A DNA stretch of 43,142 nucleotides from Flavipsychrobacter stenotrophus (GCA_945902755.1 CAMDNC010000009.1:1-43142); one strand, 5' to 3'. Positions 26,451 through 35,187 are shown, numbered from the stretch's first letter. Notes: generated from the letters alone by a model not told the origin. A program made the numbers and translations.

Positions 26451-28748
26451 ATGCTTAATTTGTTTTTAATGTCTGCTCTGCCACCACTTATTTCAGACCT
26501 TGGATTGATAATGGGCGCAGCAGCGGTAACAACTTTATTGTTCAAGAAACTGAAGCAGCCTACCGTGCTAGGATACATATTAGTAGGGATACTAGTAGGT
26601 CCTCATTTTCCATTGTTTCCAAGTGTTGCAGATACTAAAAGTGTAGAGATATGGGCGCAGATCGGAGTAATTATTTTGCTTTTCTGTCTTGGGTTAGAAT
26701 TTAGTTTCAAGAAGTTGTTGAGGGTAGGGGGTACCGCCTCTATTATGGCCATAACCGAAATTGTAGCCATGTTATTGATCGGTTTTGGTATTGGTAAAAT
26801 GCTCAATTGGACGACGACAGATAGTATATTTCTGGGTGCTATGATATCGATTTCATCGACCACCATTATCTTCAGAGCATTTGAGGAGTCGGGAGTAAAA
26901 GAGAAAAAATTTGCAGGTTTAGTATTTGGTGTCTTAGTAGTACAAGATTTGGCAGCTATATTGATGTTGGTTTTGCTTCCTACATTAGCTATTAGCACTA
27001 GTTTGACAGGGCCAGCATTATTGTTTCCGGTAGGAAAGCTTATATTTTTTCTTGTGCTATGGTTTGTCTCTGGGATTTTTTTCTTGCCGACGATGCTAAG
27101 GAGGTTGGAAAAATCTATGAACAATGAGATGTTACTTATTGTTTCACTAGCGCTGTGTTTCATTATGGTTATTCTTGCAGCCGGCGCAGGGTTCTCGCCA
27201 GCATTGGGTGCATTTATTATGGGATCTATACTAGCAGAAACACCGGTAGGCGGAAAAATTGAGCATCTTACGATGTCTATCAAAGAGATGTTTGGTGCAG
27301 TATTTTTTGTGTCTGTTGGGATGATGATAGACCCTGCAATGATACCCACCTATTGGCAGCCTATTTTGCTTATTAGCATGGTAGTACTTATCGGCCAGCC
27401 CATTACGGCAATCATAGGCGGTCTATTATCTAGACAACCATTAAAAATAGCCGTACAAGCTGGTATGAGTCTATCGCAGATAGGTGAGTTTTCCTTTATT
27501 ATTGCCACTGCAGGATTGTCTATGGGGCTCATTAGCCTTTACTTATACCCCATAGCCGTGGCAGTTTCTGCACTTACTACGTTTACTACCCCATATATGA
27601 TTCGTTTTTCTACGCCATTGTATTTGATGTTGCAGAAAAAGCTCCCCCCCAACTGGATAAATGCAATAGATAAATACAGCTTAGAGGGGCAAACTGTAAA
27701 ACCTACCAGTGACTGGAAGGAGTATATTACATCTTTTGCTGTACAAACAGTTATCTATGCAATATTGGTAATTGGAGTAGTGCTGATCATGTCAAATGTG
27801 ATGCTACCAGCTGTTTTGCATGGGACGCAGTCGCAGTTGATACGACTGGCAATGGCGGCAGTAACTATATTGTTGGCAACTCCTTTTTTATGGGCCTTGA
27901 CATTGAGGCGAATAGCTCCGAAAGTAGCGAAAAATTTGTGGCAAAACCGGTCGTTCAGAGGTCCAATGATTGTTTTGCAAGTGTTTAGGTTCGTGATTGG
28001 GTTTATCATTATTGGTTTTCTTATAGACAATATAGTTTCGTCAGAGTGGGCATTTGCTTTGTTTATTTTGTCGGTCTTTTTGTTAGTGATTAATTATAAG
28101 AAGCTACAAACCATCAATTACTTTATAGAAAAACGATTTATCACCAATTTGAATGAAAAAGAACAAAATGACAAAAAAGTGAGTGGTTCTCATCTTACAC
28201 CTTGGGACGCGCATATCACTAGTTTCTTGATTTCCCCTGACTTTCGCGGTGTTGGATTAACACTCTGGGAGCTGAAACTAAGAGAAGAATATGGGGTGAA
28301 TATTGCGATGATAAAAAGAGGGGCTTTTACGATACAGGCACCTGATAGACAGGAGCGGATATATCCGGATGACACATTGTACGTAATAGGCACAGATGAC
28401 CAAGTAGTGGCATTCAAAAAATATCTTGATTTTTGTAGCCCGGTACGGTCAAAAAATATATTACCAGAAGATGAACTTACTCTGCAGCGTATAGAGGTAA
28501 CACCCTATTCTGTATTGGCAGGGAAAACAATTAAGGAATCCTCTATCAGAGAGCGTACTAAGGGGTTGGTGGTAGGTATTGAGCGCAATGGTGAACGTAT
28601 TTTGAATCCTGAATCGACAGCTTTGATTCAAGCTGGTGACTTGTTGTGGATTGTAGGTAATACCCGAAGAATAATGGTCTTGGAAAAGATGATGGTAAAA
28701 ACATCGTCACAAAGTGAGCGTACGTTGAATCTAGTATCACAATCATAA
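26451..28748 (+). CDS. CPA2 cation:proton antiporter with two TrkA-C domains
   Basis: A 765-residue inner-membrane antiporter of the KefB/CPA2 type. About 12-13 membrane segments fill residues 5-400, including GYILVGILVGP and the ion-site region VLVVQDLAAI, whose QD is the expected family motif. A second group of hydrophobic segments follows (about 425-550). The C-terminus has two RCK_C/TrkA-C regulatory domains (about 590-660 and 675-750; GVGLTLWELKLREEYGVN and LAGKTIKESSIRE). It lacks the Rossmann RCK_N domain of KefB/KefC. It probably exchanges K+ or Na+ for H+. A second in-frame ATG lies 18 bases inside. Confidence 0.9.
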   Translation: MLNLFLMSALPPLISDLGLIMGAAAVTTLLFKKLKQPTVLGYILVGILVGPHFPLFPSVADTKSVEIWAQIGVIILLFCLGLEFSFKKLLRVGGTASIMAITEIVAMLLIGFGIGKMLNWTTTDSIFLGAMISISSTTIIFRAFEESGVKEKKFAGLVFGVLVVQDLAAILMLVLLPTLAISTSLTGPALLFPVGKLIFFLVLWFVSGIFFLPTMLRRLEKSMNNEMLLIVSLALCFIMVILAAGAGFSPALGAFIMGSILAETPVGGKIEHLTMSIKEMFGAVFFVSVGMMIDPAMIPTYWQPILLISMVVLIGQPITAIIGGLLSRQPLKIAVQAGMSLSQIGEFSFIIATAGLSMGLISLYLYPIAVAVSALTTFTTPYMIRFSTPLYLMLQKKLPPNWINAIDKYSLEGQTVKPTSDWKEYITSFAVQTVIYAILVIGVVLIMSNVMLPAVLHGTQSQLIRLAMAAVTILLATPFLWALTLRRIAPKVAKNLWQNRSFRGPMIVLQVFRFVIGFIIIGFLIDNIVSSEWAFALFILSVFLLVINYKKLQTINYFIEKRFITNLNEKEQNDKKVSGSHLTPWDAHITSFLISPDFRGVGLTLWELKLREEYGVNIAMIKRGAFTIQAPDRQERIYPDDTLYVIGTDDQVVAFKKYLDFCSPVRSKNILPEDELTLQRIEVTPYSVLAGKTIKESSIRERTKGLVVGIERNGERILNPESTALIQAGDLLWIVGNTRRIMVLEKMMVKTSSQSERTLNLVSQS

Positions 28749-28758
28749 AATTGAACAG

Positions 28759-29337
28759 ATGAATATAATTTTGGTTAATCGTTTTTTGCTGTTGTTCGTT
28801 AGCATGTTGGTGGTTACGGGGCTCAATAGCTGTTTTCATAGATTGGCGCCCGCCTCTAAAACTGAAGCGCAGTATGATGCGAAAGCTAATAGCACTACCT
28901 ATACGGTGTTGCCACATGGCAATGTGATACTGCCAGGCAAGTGGGAAGCCGGCAAATACGCTAAAACGAGCAGACAACAGTATTTTTATAGAGCCGACAC
29001 CACGACAATGATAGTATCGGTGGGCCTGTGTAGCAGTTATGAGTTTGGTAAAGGAAAAGTGGCAGATGCAGATTTTATAAATAGCTATTATAACATGGAA
29101 GCTAATTATCAGATTAAATTACAAGAACAGACACCAGTAATTTTGGAATCCGATAGCGCTGCGCGATATAAAATATGGATGGTGAGAGCAGATGGGATAG
29201 ACCAATACTACTTGTGTGGTACCAAAGATTGTGCCTGTAAGGAATGTAGTTATAGAACACTGATACTTAAAAACCGCAAAATCAATCAAGCGGATGCTAT
29301 TGCACTACTGAAGCAAGTTTTTGCGTCGGGCAAATAA
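28759..29337 (+). CDS. Putative lipoprotein of unknown function
   Basis: A 192-residue protein. The N-terminal hydrophobic segment ends in LNSC, a plausible lipobox with C25, so it is likely a lipoprotein in the outer or inner membrane. The mature part has no family I recognise. It is beta-rich and contains CGTKDCACKEC (a cysteine cluster at about 152-163) that could bind metal or form disulfides. It starts 10 bases after the antiporter gene and is probably co-transcribed with it. Confidence 0.75.
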   Translation: MNIILVNRFLLLFVSMLVVTGLNSCFHRLAPASKTEAQYDAKANSTTYTVLPHGNVILPGKWEAGKYAKTSRQQYFYRADTTTMIVSVGLCSSYEFGKGKVADADFINSYYNMEANYQIKLQEQTPVILESDSAARYKIWMVRADGIDQYYLCGTKDCACKECSYRTLILKNRKINQADAIALLKQVFASGK

Positions 29338-29442
29338 GACTTGTTAACTTTTAAGTTGTTTGCTCAGGTTGTTGTGAGCATATGTTCCCAATTCCAAAAA
29401 GAACAACTATCTTGCACAGCAATTATAACAATACTAATAAAC

Positions 29443-30456
29443 ATGGAATTATATCTCGATTCGGCTAACCTGAAAGAAATAGAAGAAGGTTTTAAACTCG
29501 GTTTTCTTACCGGACTCACTACTACACCCACCTTTATGCAGCGTGAAGGTATCACAGATATAGACGGCACGATTGTAAAGTTGTCTAAAATGGTGCCAGT
29601 GCTGCAAATAGAAGCGCTGGGCAATACTGCAGAAGAAGTTGTGGCAGAAGCAGTTCGTCAGTTGAATCTGGGATTAGATCCTAAAACGACAGTTTTTAAA
29701 ATACCTGTTTCTTTGGAAGGTCTTAGAGCTTGCAAGATGCTGCGCAATCAGGGATTGTTAGTGAATGTACACCTAGTATATACACTACAGCAAGCGTACA
29801 TGGCTATGCAAGCAGGTGCAAGTTATGTATGTCCATTGGTAGGGCGTTTGCAAGATCAGGGTCATGATGCAGTGGCGCTGGTGGAACAATGTGTGAAGGC
29901 TGTGAAGCAGTATGGCTACGATACTAAAATCATGTTTAGTTCTGTGCGTAATTCTGAGCATGTGCGCAACGCACTTACAGCAGGAGCGCACACGATTACT
30001 GTACCACTTAAAATATTGAAATCTCTTACAGAGAATAATTTTACTACTATAGGAACAGAACAGTTTTTGAGCGATACTCGCCTAATGACTGTGCGCGTAA
30101 AAGATGCTATCAATAGTATCAATCCACTTGTGAATGCTGATACAAACCTTAAAGATGCTATTGTAAAGATGACTGAATATGGATTTGGTTGTATAACAGT
30201 GGTAAATGATAACGGAGAAGTTGCTGGTGTGTTTACGGACGGTGATTTGCGGAGATTGTTGCAAAATGATGGAGAACACATTTTGGACAAAAAAATAGGT
30301 AGTTTGGAGTACAAAACACCGATAAGTATAGATGTAAATGCACTGTTGAATGATGCAGCAGCGATATTTAAGAAAATGAAAGTAGACACTATACTGGCTA
30401 CTGACAATAACAAACCTGTAGGTATGCTAGACATACAGGATTTGAAAGCATATTAA
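29443..30456 (+). CDS. Transaldolase/FSA-family barrel fused to KdsD-type CBS domain pair
   Basis: A 337-residue fusion. Residues 1 to about 212 are a TalC/fructose-6-phosphate-aldolase type barrel: MELYLDSANLKEIEEG, D6, Glu57 at the transaldolase Glu / FSA Gln59 position, Schiff-base K86 (FKIPVSLEGL), and GIEQF-like TIGTEQFLSD at the end. Residues about 215-337 are two CBS domains, with GVFTDGDLRRLL and KPVGMLDIQDL. These match the C-terminal pair of arabinose-5-phosphate isomerase KdsD/KpsF far better than generic CBS domains. The SIS isomerase domain is absent. Downstream are a KdsC-like phosphatase and kdsB. Active-site changes are T28 for Asn, H110 for Thr and L132 for Phe/Tyr. The start MELYL is the conserved family start; 34 upstream residues in frame are rejected. 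The function in Kdo-type sugar supply is inference. Confidence 0.85.
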   Translation: MELYLDSANLKEIEEGFKLGFLTGLTTTPTFMQREGITDIDGTIVKLSKMVPVLQIEALGNTAEEVVAEAVRQLNLGLDPKTTVFKIPVSLEGLRACKMLRNQGLLVNVHLVYTLQQAYMAMQAGASYVCPLVGRLQDQGHDAVALVEQCVKAVKQYGYDTKIMFSSVRNSEHVRNALTAGAHTITVPLKILKSLTENNFTTIGTEQFLSDTRLMTVRVKDAINSINPLVNADTNLKDAIVKMTEYGFGCITVVNDNGEVAGVFTDGDLRRLLQNDGEHILDKKIGSLEYKTPISIDVNALLNDAAAIFKKMKVDTILATDNNKPVGMLDIQDLKAY

Positions 30457-30483
30457 TCTATTATTGTTAAGCACTTATTTTTG

Positions 30484-30533
30484 CAAATGGTATGATGGTC
30501 CTCTCAGGAACTTTATGCCATTTGTTTTTATTA
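30484..30533 (+). terminator. Hairpin with U-tract between transaldolase-CBS and HAD genes
   Basis: A 12-base-pair stem with two wobble pairs (30484-30495 with 30513-30524) followed by TTTTTATTA. An inner TCCT/AGGA stem sits in the loop. It lies 27 bases after the fusion gene and 38 before the next gene, so it is either a terminator or an attenuator that lowers expression of the phosphatase and kdsB. Confidence 0.5.
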
Positions 30534-30570
30534 CTAGTATTCACCTTCTCTGCAAGTATAGTTTTTGATT

Positions 30571-31287
30571 ATGACTAATATATATACAGATTTTATTCAA
30601 AATGCATTTTCTGGAACATTTGTGACAGGGGCAAGTGAACTAGGTATGAAACTGGACCGAATAAATGCCTATATTTTTGATTGGGATGGTGTATTTAATA
30701 ATGGCTCGAAGGGTGCTGATGGTTCAAGTCCGTTTAACGAGGTAGACTCAATGGGCATAAATATGCTTAGGTACAATCACTACATTCGCAAATCGCTCAA
30801 TCCCATAGCAGGTATTATAACTGGCGAAAAAAATCCTGTAGCATTTACTTTTTCTAGACGAGAGCATTTTCATGCGGTATATTATGGTATAAAAAACAAA
30901 AAAGATGCATTAATGCATCTTTGTGAAGCGCACGATATACAACCAGACGAAGTGGCCTATTTTTTTGATGATATCACGGATCTGGAAGTTGCATCTATGT
31001 GTGGGATAAGGATAATGGTAGGTAGAAACTGCAACCCAATGTTGGTGAATATGGCAAAAGAAAAACACCTTGCCGACTATATAACATCAAAAGATGGTGG
31101 TAACAATGCGATACGAGAAGCCACTGAATTGCTAAAAGCACTAAGCGGAAAATATGACGAAACGATAATGCAGCGGTCTATTTACTCAGAACACTATCGC
31201 GATTACCTCAATAGCAGAAATATTCCTTCTCCAGCATTTTATACAGTGACAGATTCTAAGATTTCAGAAACCAATCCATTAATATGA
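30571..31287 (+). CDS. KdsC-like HAD phosphatase, divergent and extended
   Basis: A 238-residue HAD-superfamily hydrolase of the KdsC (Kdo-8-phosphate phosphatase) group. The nucleophile motif is FDWDGVFNNG (D37, D39). FNEVDSMGI matches the KdsC FNVRDGYGI segment. The late acidic motif is FFDDITD (D133, D134, D137), and DGGNNAIREATELL matches the KdsC end. It differs from standard KdsC by about 30 extra residues at the start and 45 at the end, by GE instead of GR after the second motif (IITGEK), and by F for G in the GDDxxD motif. The substrate may therefore differ from Kdo-8-phosphate. Its ATG follows an in-frame TTG by two codons. It overlaps kdsB by four bases (ATGA). Confidence 0.8.
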   Translation: MTNIYTDFIQNAFSGTFVTGASELGMKLDRINAYIFDWDGVFNNGSKGADGSSPFNEVDSMGINMLRYNHYIRKSLNPIAGIITGEKNPVAFTFSRREHFHAVYYGIKNKKDALMHLCEAHDIQPDEVAYFFDDITDLEVASMCGIRIMVGRNCNPMLVNMAKEKHLADYITSKDGGNNAIREATELLKALSGKYDETIMQRSIYSEHYRDYLNSRNIPSPAFYTVTDSKISETNPLI

Positions 31288-32024
31288 TAGCAGGTATAAT
31301 ACCAGCAAGATTTGCATCTTCTCGTTTTCCCGGTAAACCGCTAGCTGATATAAACGGTAAAACCATGATCCAGTGTGTGTATGAGCAGGCTGCGATGAGC
31401 CAACATTTGGACATAGTGGTGGTAGCGACTGATGACGATAGAATATATAACCATGTACTTTCTTTTGGAGGTAAGGTGGTAATGACCGCTACTGAACATC
31501 CTAGTGGAACTGACAGGTGCTATGAAGCGCTTACGCAACTGGGCGATGGCTATGAGTATGTTATTAATATACAGGGAGACGAACCATTTATAGTACCCGC
31601 ACAAATTGATGAACTAGCCGTGGTTCTACAACAGGGAGGTGTGGAAATCGCAACTCAAATGATAGCTGTAACTGATCATGATTCACTGTTTGACAAGGGA
31701 GAGGTAAAAATAGTGCTTAATGATAATATGGAAGGTATGTACTTCAGTAGAATGGTAATACCTTTTATAAAGGGCGTAGATGAAAAAGAATGGCATCTGC
31801 ACCATACCTATTACAGGCATGTGGGTATGTATGCTTATAGGAGTGACATCCTAGCCCAATTAATTAAGCTTCCAGTATCGAAGCTAGAAAAAGCTGAATC
31901 GCTGGAGCAACTGAGGTGGGTAGAAAGTGGATATAAGATAAAGTGTGTGCTAACAACATACGAAAGTCATTGTATAGATACCCCTGAAGACTTGGAACGG
32001 CTAAAGTATAATGCTGGTGTGTAG
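31284..32024 (+). CDS. kdsB: 3-deoxy-manno-octulosonate cytidylyltransferase
   Basis: CMP-Kdo synthetase, which activates Kdo for LPS or capsule assembly; 246 residues, normal length. Family marks are IPARFASSRFPGKPLADI, EHPSGTDRC, NIQGDEPF, and RHVGMYAYR with KLEKAESLEQLRWVE. Its start overlaps the KdsC-like gene by four bases. Together with the transaldolase-CBS gene upstream it forms a compact sugar-activation cluster. No kdsA or classical kdsD is in the window. Confidence 0.95.
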   Translation: MIAGIIPARFASSRFPGKPLADINGKTMIQCVYEQAAMSQHLDIVVVATDDDRIYNHVLSFGGKVVMTATEHPSGTDRCYEALTQLGDGYEYVINIQGDEPFIVPAQIDELAVVLQQGGVEIATQMIAVTDHDSLFDKGEVKIVLNDNMEGMYFSRMVIPFIKGVDEKEWHLHHTYYRHVGMYAYRSDILAQLIKLPVSKLEKAESLEQLRWVESGYKIKCVLTTYESHCIDTPEDLERLKYNAGV

Positions 32025-32051
32025 CATGGCGTTCACTGGTTTCATTTTGAT

Positions 32052-32059
32052 TATTTTTG
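32052..32059 (+). promoter_or_regulatory. -7 box TATTTTTG before the small secreted protein gene
   Basis: TAnnTTTG match 16 bases before the ATG at 32076. It supports that ATG over the in-frame TTG at 32067. Confidence 0.35.
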
Positions 32060-32075
32060 ACAAAACTTGTTTTTC

Positions 32076-32474
32076 ATGCATAGGCTGCTACTATTGTTTT
32101 TATTTGTTTTCAGTTTCGCTTTAGGTGCTTTGGGGCAAAACAAAGCTAGATATAGCGATGTGAAAGCAAGCATGAAAAAGCCTCAATTAGAAGCACATGC
32201 ACTCTATGTGGCTAATAAAAGAGCTGCCGCCCTAAGATGTAGGGAAGAATTCAAGATTGCAAAAATAGTGTCTGATGACTGGGAAGTGATGCGCACTGAC
32301 GATGGTATGATAATAGCAAGATACATACACATGGAACTTTACGGAGAAACTGCAGATGGTAGATGTGGTATGTCGCACTGTATATTCAGGCAAAATATGC
32401 TGGCAGATAACACTTATTCTCCCAGACTTAAGGTAGAAAATCTTGGTGCTTTTTATGACCTAGAATGCGAGTAG
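32076..32474 (+). CDS. Small secreted protein of unknown function
   Basis: A 132-residue protein with a clear signal peptide (MHRLLLLFLFVFSFALGALG, cleavage near GQ). No lipobox is seen. The mature part is about 110 residues, with cysteines in AALRCREEF, DGRCGMSHC and DLECE, enough for two disulfides. I do not recognise the family. It has its own possible -7 box and follows kdsB by 51 bases. Its TAG stop touches the stop of the convergent dehydrogenase gene. Confidence 0.7.
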   Translation: MHRLLLLFLFVFSFALGALGQNKARYSDVKASMKKPQLEAHALYVANKRAAALRCREEFKIAKIVSDDWEVMRTDDGMIIARYIHMELYGETADGRCGMSHCIFRQNMLADNTYSPRLKVENLGAFYDLECE

Positions 32475-33557
32475 TTAGCTGAGAAAATCTACCTCTAATT
32501 TTTCCGCCAGTTCTTTTAGCTCGTTTATCACACTATCTACTATCGGAATTCCTTCTATAGTCCTAATTTTCTCCATTTCGCGCTCAGGGTCGCCAGGTAT
32601 TAGTACTTTTTCGTGCCCTGGAGCTGGCGTAGCTGTGCGGAAACGGGCAATCCAGTTGTCCATGTGTTCCTTAAACTCCTCCGATGTGCGAAAAGCATCA
32701 ATACGCATAGCACCAAAAAAATGACCTAAACCTTGCCCGGGCATATCAGGAGGCATTGGCACATAAGCTGGGAAGGGTGGAGCCCATGGTCCATAGCTGG
32801 CTCCACTTAGCACTGCCGAAAATATGTCGACAATGCTGCCTAATGCATACCCTTTGTGGCTACCATGCTCACGGTCGCTACCTAGCGGCAGTAAAGCACC
32901 TTGTTTTTTGAGTGCATGCGCATCAGTAGTGCTGTTGCCCACTTGGTCTTGCACCCAACCTTCGGGTGTAGGGGAATTTTTGCGTTGTAAGATTTCTAGC
33001 TTTCCATTTGCAGCAGTAGTAGTGGCAAAATCTGCTACGAAAGATGGTTGATTGCCGGCAGGTATAGCTACTGCTATAGGGTTGGTGCCCAACATACGCT
33101 CTATAGAAAAAGTAGGGGCGACCAGCGCGCTGGCATTGGTCATGGCTATACCAATCATATCATGGTCTAGTGCCATCATGGCATGATACCCTGCGATGCC
33201 AAAATGGTTACTATTCTTTACGCTTACCCAGCCAGTACCCGCTATTTTAGCTTTCTCTATAGCGACATTCATAGCATATGGTGCTACGACAAGGCCAAGA
33301 CCGGAACCCCCATCGACAACCGCAGTAGAGGGAGTTTGGTGAGTAATACAAATTTTTGGAGTTGCGTTGATTCTTCCTGCTTCCCAAAGCCTAACATAAC
33401 CTATTAGCCTTGCGATACCATGGCTATCAATTCCACGCATATCGGCTGATAACAGCACCTTTGTAGCGAGTGCAGCAGCCTGTTCATCACAACCTATTCT
33501 TGTAAAGACTGAGCTCGTGAATGAGTATAAGCTTTGGTAGGAGTAAGTATGCTGCAT
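32475..33557 (-). CDS. Ldh family (malate/L-lactate/ureidoglycolate-type) NAD(P) dehydrogenase
   Basis: A 360-residue enzyme of the Ldh_2 family, distinct from classical LDH/MDH, oxidising a 2-hydroxy acid with NAD(P). Marks are SADMRGIDSHGIARL near the N-terminus (catalytic His region), VKNSNHFGIAGYHAM, MTNASALVAPT and LGSDREHGSHKGYALG. The exact substrate (malate, L-lactate, sulfolactate, ureidoglycolate) cannot be read from the sequence. It stands downstream of the GH3 gene on the same strand with a 55-base gap. Confidence 0.9.
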   Translation of the reverse strand: MQHTYSYQSLYSFTSSVFTRIGCDEQAAALATKVLLSADMRGIDSHGIARLIGYVRLWEAGRINATPKICITHQTPSTAVVDGGSGLGLVVAPYAMNVAIEKAKIAGTGWVSVKNSNHFGIAGYHAMMALDHDMIGIAMTNASALVAPTFSIERMLGTNPIAVAIPAGNQPSFVADFATTTAANGKLEILQRKNSPTPEGWVQDQVGNSTTDAHALKKQGALLPLGSDREHGSHKGYALGSIVDIFSAVLSGASYGPWAPPFPAYVPMPPDMPGQGLGHFFGAMRIDAFRTSEEFKEHMDNWIARFRTATPAPGHEKVLIPGDPEREMEKIRTIEGIPIVDSVINELKELAEKLEVDFLS

Positions 33558-33612
33558 GGGTTGCTGGCTTAATTAGTTGAAAATGGTTGTACTTAAAGAG
33601 ACAGTAATCCTT

Positions 33613-35133
33613 TTAAATGCTTTGCTGCAAATAGGGTAGCAATTCTTCAATGTATTTACGTTCATTGCTCAATCGTGGTACTTTGTGCTGACCTCCAAGT
33701 TTACCTTTGTCTTTCAACCAACGTTTGAAACCATCCTTGGGCATTTGATGAACTATTGGCATTCTCAACGCCATATCTTTGTGGCGTTTCGCTTCGTAGT
33801 CTGAATTGATAGCTTGAAGCGATTTATCGAGCAAGGAGGTGAATACCTCAATTGGTACAGGTAGATGCTCAAATTCTATAATCCATTCGTGGGCGCCATT
33901 GGTAGCACCAGTCATATACACTGGGGCGGCAGTATAATCGGCAACAATAGCTCCAGTTTCAGCGGATGCTATAGCAATAGCATTGTCTGCATTGTCTACA
34001 ATTAGTTCTTCGCCAAATGCATTAATAAAGTGTTTGAGCCTGCCAGTTACCTTGATTCGATATGGAACCAAAGATGTGAACTGTATGGTATCGCCAACCA
34101 GATATCGCCATAAGCCACCGTTAGTACTAATAACAATTGCGTAATTGGTATATAGTTCTACATTTTTGAGGGTGAGCGTCTTGGGGTTTTCTTTTCCATA
34201 TTCATCCATTGGCATAAATTCATAGAAAATACCATGGTTCAAGAATAGTAACATCCCTTCCTCATCTTCTCTGTCTTGTGCAGCAAAAAATCCTTCTGAC
34301 GCATTGTATGTTTCTCGATAAAACATTTTGGGAGAAGGTATAAACTGTTCGAACTGACGCCGATATGGGGTGAAATTTACGCCACCATGTATGTAAAGCT
34401 CCAGGTTGGGCCAAATATCTAATAGGTTATTAGCGCCAGTAATTTCGAAAATTCTTTTGATAAGTACAATAGTCCAAGTAGGAACACCTGCTATATATGT
34501 AACATTCTCGCGTATGGTGCTGTGTGCCATACGCTCTATTTTTTCTTCCCATTCGGTCATCAGTGCGATGGAGAGCTCTGGTAAGCGAAACATTTGACCT
34601 GCGAATGGCATGTTTTGCAACATAACGGCAGATAGATCTCCAAAAAATGAAGCAGCATTTAATTGGTTGATTTGGTGACTACCACCCATCACAACACATT
34701 TTCCAGATGTAAGATCAGAGTTTGGATTCTCTCTGAGGTAGAGTGCTAGCACATCTCTAGCACCTCTAAAATGAGTATCGTCTAATGATTCTTTACTAAC
34801 GGGGATAAACTTGCTTTTATCGCTTGTGGTGCCACTTGATTTAGCAAACCATGTAATTGGGGAGGGCCACAGTACATTTTGAGTGCCTTCTAGTATGCGT
34901 TGGATATATGGCTTCAGGGTTTCGTAGTCATTGATAGGCACTTTTTTTTGGAAATCGGTAATGTTGTCGATATTCTCGAATCTATATTTTTTACCGTATT
35001 CAGTAAATTGAGCTGACCCTATTAGATGATTGAACACTTGTTGTTGTGTATCTATGGGGTTGTGCGTGAAATTATCAATTGCACTTTGGCGCAACTTGAT
35101 AAATCCTCTGAATGCCGGACTAATTATGCTCAT
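33613..35133 (-). CDS. GH3 family acyl-acid-amido synthetase-like protein
   Basis: A 506-residue protein of the GH3 family (ANL-type adenylating enzymes, named after plant auxin-responsive GH3). The ATP-binding motif is AKSSGTTSDKSKFIPVS, followed by PRLSNE near the C-terminus and WRYLVGDTIQFTS in the middle. In plants these enzymes join an acyl acid to an amino acid. The bacterial substrate is not known. In Bacteroidota the gene is common, and here it follows lptB by 54 bases, so the two may share a transcript. Confidence 0.88.
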   Translation of the reverse strand: MSIISPAFRGFIKLRQSAIDNFTHNPIDTQQQVFNHLIGSAQFTEYGKKYRFENIDNITDFQKKVPINDYETLKPYIQRILEGTQNVLWPSPITWFAKSSGTTSDKSKFIPVSKESLDDTHFRGARDVLALYLRENPNSDLTSGKCVVMGGSHQINQLNAASFFGDLSAVMLQNMPFAGQMFRLPELSIALMTEWEEKIERMAHSTIRENVTYIAGVPTWTIVLIKRIFEITGANNLLDIWPNLELYIHGGVNFTPYRRQFEQFIPSPKMFYRETYNASEGFFAAQDREDEEGMLLFLNHGIFYEFMPMDEYGKENPKTLTLKNVELYTNYAIVISTNGGLWRYLVGDTIQFTSLVPYRIKVTGRLKHFINAFGEELIVDNADNAIAIASAETGAIVADYTAAPVYMTGATNGAHEWIIEFEHLPVPIEVFTSLLDKSLQAINSDYEAKRHKDMALRMPIVHQMPKDGFKRWLKDKGKLGGQHKVPRLSNERKYIEELLPYLQQSI

Positions 35134-35187
35134 GTTTGTAGTTGGTCTGCTACTTTGTTAATTACTAATATTGATGAACTGAGGCTT

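Noticed and set aside
26603-27349. 248-codon open frame (-) opposite the antiporter
   Set aside because: Antisense to a membrane protein gene with strong family matches. No independent support.
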